From Nanobdellota archaeon (GTDB lineage: Archaea; Nanobdellota; Nanobdellia; Pacearchaeales; GW2011-AR1), in contig JAHISS010000069.1 of the NCBI GenBank assembly GCA_018817905.1, positions 1 to 5,500 of the forward strand: a DNA stretch of 5,500 bases. Reading direction: 5' to 3'. Position numbers and translations under genes: made by a program. The notes below the pieces were generated by a model. It was not told where the DNA came from, made no database searches, and was given only the letters and a program-made list of their open reading frames with translations. Positions 1-5,454 of this stretch are shown here, piece by piece. The stretch's first letter is position 1; each line of letters opens with the position of its first letter.

Positions 1-1
1 T

Positions 2-145
2 GATTTGGGAAGAGGATACGAAACAGTTTGTCAAAACTTTGACAATCCAGAAATGCCTGAAAGTGTTGCAATAATGGAAGGAATAACAATAACAGAAAAT
101 CTTTTAGAACAAGCAATCAAACAAATTCAACCAGTTCCTGCTTGA
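2..145 (+). CDS. 3' end of an unidentified protein-coding gene (partial)
   Basis: An open frame enters from the left edge and ends at TGA 143-145, leaving 47 codons. The visible tail has normal protein composition: a mixed polar stretch with one Cys and a central Met-Pro-Glu, then an amphipathic helix-like end (ENLLEQAIKQIQ) before a short PVPA terminus. There is no membrane segment or recognisable motif in what remains, so I do not assign a function. Codon use resembles the large downstream gene less than the average AT-rich genes here. The next gene starts over 200 nt away with its own promoter, so the two are probably separate transcription units. Confidence 0.7.
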   Translation, partial: DLGRGYETVCQNFDNPEMPESVAIMEGITITENLLEQAIKQIQPVPA

Positions 146-360
146 TATAACTGAGATGTATGGTTTGTTATTTTAAAAAAATATGTTTAAGCACCCTTAT
201 GATTATCTCATAAACAAACGACTATCGTGGCTGACTGTTTTCTATTATTGATGTTTAAATATTCAATTATAAAATCGGCGAATTAGACTTTACAGTTGCT
301 GCTTGATAACTCTTAAATTTTCATCAAGAAAAAGTAGCAAGTCAAATTTAAATAAAATCC
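146..360. other. Intergenic spacer with weak hairpins and a promoter at its right end
   Basis: There is no open frame of useful length on either strand. Visible elements are a T-rich patch just after the upstream stop (about 164-174, possible archaeal oligo-U termination), a short perfect hairpin TTATGA/TCATAA (197-202 with 208-213, 5-nt loop), and an outer inverted pair GTTTGTT/AACAAAC (163-169 with 213-219) that shares base 213 with it. A 15-nt imperfect direct repeat links the upstream stop codon region (132-146) to 293-307. The TATA-like box for the next gene is near 344-357. All pairings are AT-rich and could arise by chance. Confidence 0.5.
344..357 (+). promoter_or_regulatory. Archaeal TATA-like box for the large Cys-rich gene
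   Basis: The run AAATTTAAATAAAA has its core TTTAAATA at 347-354, centred about 25 nt before ATG 376. Archaeal TATA boxes usually sit about 26 nt before the transcription start. This box would therefore place the start at about 376, giving a leaderless mRNA beginning at the second in-frame ATG rather than at ATG 361. No Shine-Dalgarno motif precedes either ATG. Confidence 0.5.
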
Positions 361-3192
361 ATGTATAAAAACTTTATGAATAAAAGAGAGGTGGCCCTGC
401 TATTATCAATTTTTTTAATTGTGTTTGGTTCTGTTTTTGCTTCTGCCGTTGCCGACGTCGCATACATCTACCGAAAACAATTCAAAATCGACAACAACAT
501 TATTCAAGAATTCAGCAACGCCGGGCTGACAGTTGACCTTATCAACGAAAACCAGCTTCCAATGTCTTTCAGCCAATACAAACTGCTTTACGTTGGAGAC
601 GAAAATTTCCAAAGAGAAAATTACATTCCTGTAAACAGCTATCCTGTAATCGTAGCAAACTACTACCACGCAAGAAGCTGGGGATTGACAGACAATGAAG
701 GCGTGAGCCAGCTCGCTGCAAGCCATCCTCTAAGCGTGATAAAAGACAGTCAGTTAATTCAAGTTCACACTTCTGCATCAGAAGGCATCGGAGGTCCAGC
801 CCTGTCTTATTATTTCTTAGACATTTCAAACAAAGCTCCCGGCTTGCAAACAGTTGCCTTGACTGAAACAACGACATCTGGTTCAGATTCCGGAGACGTT
901 ATTTCTTACGCTGACGCTGGCACACCGTTGTTCGACGGAAAAACGCAAAACGCAAAACTCTGTTTCTTTGGAATAATTGAATCAGATTTCTGGACGCCTG
1001 CAGCTCACGACATGTTTCAGGAATGCCTAGGATTAGTAGCTGCAGAATGCCAAACAGGTAGTGATTGTCCTCCCCAAGAATTATCAGAACCATTTTGCCA
1101 AGACACCGACGTTTACCAAACAGAAACTTCTTACACCTGCGAAAACGGAGTGCTCGCACACTGCGTTGCAAACGAAACAACAGTTTTAGTTGAACAATGC
1201 TCCCACGATTGTTTTGACGGCGAATGCATCGGGCAATGCGAAACAAATTCTGACTGCGGGACAGACAGCCCAGTTGGAGAACTTTTCTGTTCAGACAAAA
1301 ACGTCTCCCAACTGTTTGAAATATTCACCTGCATCAACCCCACAACTCCAGACAGCTCATGCTCTTCAGAAATTGTAGAACAAACAATTGAAACTTGCGA
1401 AGACATTTGCCTCAACGGAGTTTGCGTAGATGTTGAATGTTTTGTAAACTCTGACTGCGACGACGCCAATGAAAGCACACAAGACATTTGCCACAACCCA
1501 GGAACAGCGGAAAGTTTTTGCACCAACGGCGGAATCACCTGTTTTTCCAACGCTGACTGCGGAATAGACGGATTCATCGGACAACTTTTCTGTTCTGGCT
1601 TAGACGTCATGCAAACTTATCAAATTTTCACCTGCACTAACCCCGGAATCGAAGAAAGCTCATGTTCATCAAGCGAAGAAAACCAAACAATAACAACTTG
1701 CACGGACATCTGCATAGACGGAGAATGCCAAGACATTGAATGTTACTTTGATTCTGACTGCGACGATTTAAATCCATTAACATTTGACTCCTGCATCAAC
1801 CCAGGAACAATTGTAAGCCAATGCACAAACGAAGTAATAAACTGCGCAGCAGACAACGACTGCGGTTTTACAGGTTATGTCGGAGATTTGTTCTGCACAG
1901 GAGACAATGTTTCTAAAAATTACCAAACAGCCCTTTGCATCAACCCAACCCAACCAGATTCTTACTGTGAGATAGAAGTTGTTTCAGACTTAATCAGTCA
2001 GTGCGACTTCGCATGCTTTGATGGAATTTGCATAATCTGCGACGAAAACTCAGACTGCGACGACCAAGACAGCCAAACCCAAGACATCTGTCACAACCTG
2101 GGAACTATCGAAAGTTTCTGCACAAACGAAGAAACTGAAATAATCTGCTCAGCTGACGACGAATGCGGAATACCAATCCCGTTAAGCCCGTTGTTCTGCT
2201 CAGGTATAGAAATCAGTCAGTTAATGCAAACCTGGACCTGCAATTATCCTGGAACAACGACAAGTTATTGCTCGTCGGGAATTGAAATAAATGTTCTCGA
2301 AACCTGCGCTGAGTTTTGCTCAGAAGGACAATGCGTAACAATTGAATGTTTTACCCACGACGACTGCGACGACTCAAATCCTTCAACACTTGACATTTGC
2401 AGCAACCCTGGAACTTCAGATTCATTCTGCACGAACAACCCGATAGAAATAACCTGCTCTTCAGACAGCGACTGCGGAACAGACGGATTCATCGGAGAAA
2501 ATATCTGCCTTGAAAACAACGTCACGCGCTTGTTCCAGCAATTCACATGCAACGCCCCAGCCACGCAGCAAAGTTTCTGCTCAACAACAGTTTCCCAATT
2601 AACAATTGAAGAATGCGACTTTGTTTGTTCTGGCGGACAATGCATCCCATTAACAAGCGATTGCATTCCAGGAGAAATAAGAGACTGCGGAACAAATGTC
2701 GGAGAATGCAGCAAAGGCGTGGAGCTCTGCCTGACTGACGCATCTTGGTCTTCTGATTGCTTCGGAGAAATCTCCCCAACTGACGAAGTCTGCGACGGTC
2801 TTGACAACGACTGCGACGGCGAAACAGACGAAGGAGATGTTTGCGGTTCATCTTGCGAAGACCAATGCGCAGAAGGAGAAAGAAAGTGCTATGCCGGCGC
2901 AGATTACGAGGGCTATCACATTTGTTACGACTTCAACGGCGACGGTTGCACAGAATGGAGCAGTGTAACTTCCTGCTCGTTCTTTGAAACTTGCGAAGAC
3001 GGATATTGCACATCATCAACTCTTCCATCTTGCGAAGACCAATGCGCAGAAGGAGAAAGAAAGTGCTATGCCGGAGACGATTACGAAGGATATCATATTT
3101 GTTATGATTTCAATGGAGACAGCTGCACAGAATGGAGCAGTGTAACTTCCTGCTCGTTCTTTGAAACCTGCAGTAACGGATGGTGCAATTAA
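361..3192 (+). CDS. Secreted multi-modular Cys-rich surface protein with MopE-type motif
   Basis: The protein is predicted to be exported; its role is unknown. Residues are numbered from ATG 361, but ATG 376 (residue 6, MNKRE) fits the TATA box and gives a cleaner signal peptide: basic n-region, hydrophobic core about 11-28, cleavage near ASA/AVA at 28-31. Residues 32-227 form a probable alpha/beta domain that resembles, as I infer it, the Rossmann-like N-terminal domains of other DPANN secreted proteins; it has only two Cys. From 230 to 942 there are 88 Cys in an all-even modular array: A1 (230-289), A2 (293-355), B1 (360-389), A3 (394-456), B2 (461-490), A4 (495-557), B3 (560-589), A5 (596-658), B4 (663-692), A6 (699-761), an 8-Cys unit 768-828 with the acidic motif CDGLDNDCDG at 811-820, and two 52-residue 8-Cys repeats (832-883, 891-942). 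There is no C-terminal membrane anchor. Disulfide pairing and calcium or other metal binding are inferences. Adhesin, scaffold or stalk roles are all possible. Confidence 0.9.
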   Translation: MYKNFMNKREVALLLSIFLIVFGSVFASAVADVAYIYRKQFKIDNNIIQEFSNAGLTVDLINENQLPMSFSQYKLLYVGDENFQRENYIPVNSYPVIVANYYHARSWGLTDNEGVSQLAASHPLSVIKDSQLIQVHTSASEGIGGPALSYYFLDISNKAPGLQTVALTETTTSGSDSGDVISYADAGTPLFDGKTQNAKLCFFGIIESDFWTPAAHDMFQECLGLVAAECQTGSDCPPQELSEPFCQDTDVYQTETSYTCENGVLAHCVANETTVLVEQCSHDCFDGECIGQCETNSDCGTDSPVGELFCSDKNVSQLFEIFTCINPTTPDSSCSSEIVEQTIETCEDICLNGVCVDVECFVNSDCDDANESTQDICHNPGTAESFCTNGGITCFSNADCGIDGFIGQLFCSGLDVMQTYQIFTCTNPGIEESSCSSSEENQTITTCTDICIDGECQDIECYFDSDCDDLNPLTFDSCINPGTIVSQCTNEVINCAADNDCGFTGYVGDLFCTGDNVSKNYQTALCINPTQPDSYCEIEVVSDLISQCDFACFDGICIICDENSDCDDQDSQTQDICHNLGTIESFCTNEETEIICSADDECGIPIPLSPLFCSGIEISQLMQTWTCNYPGTTTSYCSSGIEINVLETCAEFCSEGQCVTIECFTHDDCDDSNPSTLDICSNPGTSDSFCTNNPIEITCSSDSDCGTDGFIGENICLENNVTRLFQQFTCNAPATQQSFCSTTVSQLTIEECDFVCSGGQCIPLTSDCIPGEIRDCGTNVGECSKGVELCLTDASWSSDCFGEISPTDEVCDGLDNDCDGETDEGDVCGSSCEDQCAEGERKCYAGADYEGYHICYDFNGDGCTEWSSVTSCSFFETCEDGYCTSSTLPSCEDQCAEGERKCYAGDDYEGYHICYDFNGDSCTEWSSVTSCSFFETCSNGWCN
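1048..2643 (+). repeat. Coding tandem array of 8-Cys (A) and 4-Cys (B) modules, about 303-nt period
   Basis: Within the large gene the first Cys of modules A2-A6 falls at residues 293, 394, 495, 596 and 699, so the composite A+B unit is 101, 101, 101 and 103 residues (about 303 nt). Each of A2-A6 has eight Cys at successive distances 6, 11, 14, 10, 12, 4 and 5. A1 is a variant with 6, 10, 14, 8, 12, 4 and 5. Each B module has four Cys at distances 6, 11 and 10. Sequence between the cysteines is divergent, so this is an old array under strong structural constraint and not a recent DNA-level tandem repeat. Confidence 0.9.
2791..2835 (+). other. MopE-type putative metal-binding motif
   Basis: Residues 811-825 of the large protein read CDGLDNDCDG followed by ETDEG. 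This matches the Asp-rich CDGxDNDCDGxxDEG signature known from the Methylococcus surface protein MopE and many secreted bacterial and archaeal proteins (Pfam putative metal-binding motif family). The spaced Asp/Asn residues resemble a calcium-loop pattern. Metal identity cannot be read from sequence. The motif occurs once, at the junction between the A/B array and the terminal duplicated modules. Confidence 0.85.
2849..3183 (+). repeat. Recent duplication of a 52-residue 8-Cys module (two copies, 177 nt apart)
   Basis: Residues 832-883 and 891-942 match at 47 of 52 positions; the changes are A847D, G862S, E879S, D880N and Y882W, written copy 1 to copy 2. All eight Cys are conserved. At DNA level two blocks are identical: 2849-2897 with 3026-3074 (49 nt), and 2947-2990 with 3124-3167 (44 nt). 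The 49 nt between them differ at 12 positions. A short Ser/Thr/Pro linker (884-890) joins the copies. Confidence 0.95.
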
Positions 3193-3239
3193 ACTTCGCT
3201 AAGTTCAATGAAAGTTAAAGTGTTTAAACAATCAAAAAA

Positions 3240-3248
3240 TTATTAAAA
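3240..3248 (+). promoter_or_regulatory. TATA-like box for the ParB/Srx-like gene
   Basis: TTATTAAAA is centred about 25 nt before ATG 3269, the distance expected for a leaderless archaeal transcript. A second AT-rich run (TATAA at 3251-3255) is too close to the ATG to drive that start. No Shine-Dalgarno motif is present. The 76-nt gap after the previous stop contains no strong T-tract, so some read-through from the large gene is possible. Confidence 0.4.
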
Positions 3249-3268
3249 CTTATAACTAACATTAATAT

Positions 3269-3778
3269 ATGAATATTAAAGAAAAATTAGGGAATAATGA
3301 AATTTTAAGTATCTACCTAAGAGAGCATAACAATCGAAAGGGACCAGATTTTTATTTATTAAAAAGATTCTTAAGAAAAAAGAAGGAAAAATATATTCTT
3401 TCTTTAGATTCTCAAGAAATCGATAATATAATCATGCCCCATCACTTTTTTTGTGATTGCAATCATAGATTCAATCTTAAAGGGATTATTTGGAGGAGAT
3501 TTGGAGGACTAAAATTGAGAGAGGTTTATTCAAAAATTGATTCTAAATATTCAATGAATAATCCGACATGTTGGGGTAAAATACAAACTCAGTTGTTCCT
3601 AGTCCATAAAAAGAAAAGCAATATTATTCTTTGTTTAGGAAGACCCGCTTACTTTAGTTCGAACTATTTTGCTTTGAAAAACAAAAAGGATAAATTATAT
3701 CTCATTGACGGATTTCACCGATTAATTGCACTGAAATTGAATAAAAATAAAAAGCTAAGATTTATTCTTCTTAGATGA
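3269..3778 (+). CDS. Small basic protein with ParB/sulfiredoxin-like DGFHR motif
   Basis: The protein has 169 residues, is very rich in Lys and Arg, and has no signal peptide or membrane segment, so it is probably cytoplasmic. The only recognisable signature is near the C-terminus: YLIDGFHRLIALKL (144-157). This has the strand, Asp-Gly-x-His-Arg and helix pattern of the ParB/Srx fold (ParB N-terminal domains, sulfiredoxin, ParB-like nucleases). A final strand (RFILL, 164-168) would complete the unit. A His/Cys cluster (H58, H59, C62, C64, H66) may be of interest. There is no helix-turn-helix region as in chromosomal ParB, so partitioning is unlikely; nucleotide or nucleic-acid binding or hydrolysis is inference. 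Base composition is clearly more AT-rich than in the flanking secreted-protein genes (AGA, ATT, TTA and AAA codons dominate). This could reflect transfer or simply its Lys/Ile-rich content. ATG 3269 fits the upstream TATA-like box. Confidence 0.75.
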   Translation: MNIKEKLGNNEILSIYLREHNNRKGPDFYLLKRFLRKKKEKYILSLDSQEIDNIIMPHHFFCDCNHRFNLKGIIWRRFGGLKLREVYSKIDSKYSMNNPTCWGKIQTQLFLVHKKKSNIILCLGRPAYFSSNYFALKNKKDKLYLIDGFHRLIALKLNKNKKLRFILLR

Positions 3779-3810
3779 TTTGAAATTCTATCCAGCAAAT
3801 GTCTAAACAC

Positions 3811-3815
3811 TTTTT
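3811..3815 (+). terminator. Possible oligo-T terminator after the ParB/Srx-like gene
   Basis: A TTTTT tract lies about 33 nt after stop codon 3776-3778. It has no preceding GC-rich stem. Archaeal RNA polymerase can terminate at oligo-T tracts without a hairpin. The next gene has its own TATA box downstream, which supports separate transcription. Five Ts in AT-rich DNA is weak evidence. Confidence 0.3.
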
Positions 3816-3861
3816 AGTCATCCACCCCAAGTAGAAACAATTTCATTGTCTCCAATCACAT

Positions 3862-3874
3862 AAAAATTTATAAA
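3862..3874 (+). promoter_or_regulatory. TATA box for the lipoprotein gene
   Basis: The run AAAAATTTATAAA contains the near-consensus archaeal TATA core TTTATAAA at 3867-3874, centred about 30 nt before ATG 3901. The A-rich stretch before it could serve as a BRE-like element. The transcript would start at or a few nt before the ATG, and no ribosome-binding motif lies between, so translation is probably leaderless. This is the clearest promoter in the window. Confidence 0.6.
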
Positions 3875-3900
3875 CGAACACCAGCTCATCAAAAAATAAA

Positions 3901-5037
3901 ATGAAATTCAAAACAGCCGGAAGGTTAGCAGCAGGAATTGCTTTGCCGTTTTTATTAAATGGATGTCCCCAACCCAAAGACGATTGCCCTCCACAAATAC
4001 CAAGCATAACAGTTTATGATGGAGAAAGAGGCCTCCCGATGAATCTTTGGAGCGACCCAAATTTAGCAAGAGAAAATAGCTGGGATCACGCATATGTTCT
4101 AAACACTTGGAGGGAAGATGTAGAAAGTTGTAATTGGGGATTTTTAGTTGAAGCAAATAGTGAAACCCAGTGCTTATCACCAATAGATGTAAGTTTTTCT
4201 GCAATTCCTGGAAACAATATACAAGTTGAAATTAAAAAAAGTTACAACGAATCTGACTTTACCAGCTGGGATATGCAAGTCTGTGGCCACGACGTTTCAT
4301 TGGGAGGGGCACCACTTTTTGAAGGAACTGTAACTAACGCTTACGGCCTAAGCAGCAAGATAGGAGTTGTAGCAATAGTCAACCCAGGATATCAATTTAC
4401 TGCTGAACATGTTGAAAGGATTGGTAATTTAGAGCAAACAACAGGCGGCTTAGAACAAACAGTTGAACAGCACACAACTCAAATCGGAGTTTTAGAACAA
4501 ACAGTCAACACAAGTCATGAACCAAGAATTGAAACTTTGGAAACAGTTGTTGGAGGTTCAGGCATACCACCAGTAGAACCTTGCGAGCCAGAACAAGGAA
4601 TTATCTACGGCGATGGTGATTGCGGCGAGGGTGAAACATGGGAAACTTCTATTGATTGTGAAATTCCAGAAGGTGCCCTTATCTCCGGTGTGAGAATGCA
4701 ATACACAGACCTAAATGGAGCTCCTGTAACAGAACTAACCAGCGACGTGCCTTACGAACACAGATTATACATTGCAACAAATTTGGATGACGCATTAGCA
4801 GTTCGCGGATTTACTGTCCAAGGCAGCTTAAGAGAAGAATACACTGGACCAGGTGATTGCTTTACAGGGTCTGCAAGTCCAACCCAGAGAAACGGAGAAG
4901 AATCAGGTGAAGCAATTTATGTAACACCTACTATTTTTACTCGTGTGCCAGGATGCACGCAAACAGTTGAAAAAGCTGAAATGTCATATTATTTCCAAGA
5001 ACTTTTTGTTGATTCTGCTATGGTTTTTGCTGATTAA
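3901..5037 (+). CDS. Predicted surface lipoprotein with coiled-coil linker
   Basis: The protein has 378 residues; I do not recognise the family. The N-terminus is a signal peptide ending in a lipobox-like LLNGC (18-22): basic residues K2, K4 and R8, hydrophobic core 9-19, and Cys22 as probable lipid-anchored residue. A Pro/Asp-rich stretch follows. Residues about 34-162 are beta-rich with four Cys (29, 77, 91, 128) and end in a strand pattern (GTVTNAYGLSSK, then GVVAIV) reminiscent of Ig/PKD-like domains; that is inference. Residues about 170-217 form a short heptad coiled coil with three LEQT repeats (177, 184, 198) and hydrophobic positions at 177, 184, 188, 195, 198 and 202, suggesting oligomerisation. 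After a Gly/Pro hinge, 224-378 is a second beta-rich domain with five Cys (228, 241, 253, 320, 352). Sequons occur at N116 and N203. It could be an envelope-anchored stalk or binding protein. The start is supported by the TATA box and signal peptide. Confidence 0.85.
   Translation: MKFKTAGRLAAGIALPFLLNGCPQPKDDCPPQIPSITVYDGERGLPMNLWSDPNLARENSWDHAYVLNTWREDVESCNWGFLVEANSETQCLSPIDVSFSAIPGNNIQVEIKKSYNESDFTSWDMQVCGHDVSLGGAPLFEGTVTNAYGLSSKIGVVAIVNPGYQFTAEHVERIGNLEQTTGGLEQTVEQHTTQIGVLEQTVNTSHEPRIETLETVVGGSGIPPVEPCEPEQGIIYGDGDCGEGETWETSIDCEIPEGALISGVRMQYTDLNGAPVTELTSDVPYEHRLYIATNLDDALAVRGFTVQGSLREEYTGPGDCFTGSASPTQRNGEESGEAIYVTPTIFTRVPGCTQTVEKAEMSYYFQELFVDSAMVFAD
4429..4509 (+). repeat. Short in-gene LEQT heptad repeats
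   Basis: The codons for LEQT recur at 4429, 4450 and 4492. The last two copies share TTAGAACAAACAGT exactly (4450-4463 and 4492-4505). The spacings of 7 and 14 residues are exact heptad multiples, as expected for a coiled coil that grew by small tandem duplication. Confidence 0.7.
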
Positions 5038-5176
5038 AATGTCATTTCAAAGAGCAATAGTAATCAGTTCACTTGCCTAAATACCTAAATTAGTAATCAC
5101 CTATCCAACAAAATTGATTTTATAATAATTATTCAAAAAATATTTTTGCTGGGTTAAGGGCGGAATAATCTTGAAA

Positions 5177-5182
5177 TTTTTT
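5177..5182 (+). terminator. Possible oligo-T terminator after the lipoprotein gene
   Basis: A T6 tract lies about 140 nt after the lipoprotein stop codon, with a shorter T5 tract at about 5142-5146 before it. Either could end the transcript by the archaeal hairpin-independent mode. There is no clear GC stem. Weak evidence in AT-rich DNA. Confidence 0.25.
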
Positions 5183-5264
5183 AAGTTAACAAAACAAATT
5201 AACAAACTTCAATTGCAGCCGTCGCCTAATTAATTGTATATAATTTTTGAAAAAATAGCTTAAG

Positions 5265-5400
5265 TTATAAGCCAACCCCTCATTAAATAATAAAATCAAT
5301 CAGGATATGTTGATTAGATTTGTAGATAATCATTTGGTTGGTTAACATTCCAGCGGGTTGGGTAACTTGTTTTAGATTAACCCCTGTAACCTCACCCAGT
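5265..5400 (+). ncRNA. Candidate structured RNA (speculative)
   Basis: The TATA-like box at 5235-5244 would start a transcript near 5265. That RNA could form an 8-bp stem, 5270-5277 with 5336-5343 (core CCAACC/GGTTGG plus one G-U and one A-U pair). It would enclose a 6-bp hairpin, AATCAA/TTGATT (5294-5299 with 5310-5315), with a possible closing G-U. A competing 7-bp pairing joins CCAACCC (5272-5278) to GGGTTGG (5355-5361). No known RNA family or kink-turn/box C/D motif is recognisable. Chance pairing in low-complexity DNA remains quite possible. Confidence 0.2.
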
Positions 5401-5444
5401 AACTACAAACTTGTATCCTGCAAAACATATTTCCAAAAATACAA

Positions 5445-5454
5445 CTATTTAAAA
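5445..5454 (+). promoter_or_regulatory. TATA-like box pointing off the right edge
   Basis: CTATTTAAAA resembles the TATA boxes of the other genes here and would start transcription near 5476. No ATG-initiated frame of useful length follows before the window ends; a TTG at 5485 opens a frame to the edge. If real, it serves a gene starting close to or beyond position 5500. Confidence 0.25.

Noticed and set aside
1237..2643. Regular 303-nt periodicity considered as a CRISPR or satellite array
   Set aside because: The period is codon-phased, the units are diverged in DNA but conserved in Cys positions, and there are no short identical repeats with unique spacers.
415..3000. Several long antisense and alternate-frame open frames over the large Cys-rich gene
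   Set aside because: Their composition mirrors the repeat-rich sense gene, they overlap one another, and they lack promoters or protein-like domain patterns. The sense frame has a signal peptide and precise Cys periodicity.
3908..4204. Antisense open frame of about 98 codons opposite the lipoprotein start
   Set aside because: It lies wholly inside the lipoprotein gene, has Leu/His/Phe-rich composition typical of a reverse-strand shadow, and has no promoter.
5140..5400. tRNA or box C/D RNA in the gene-free tail
   Set aside because: No T-loop consensus, acceptor-stem pairing or RUGAUGA/CUGA box pair could be found.
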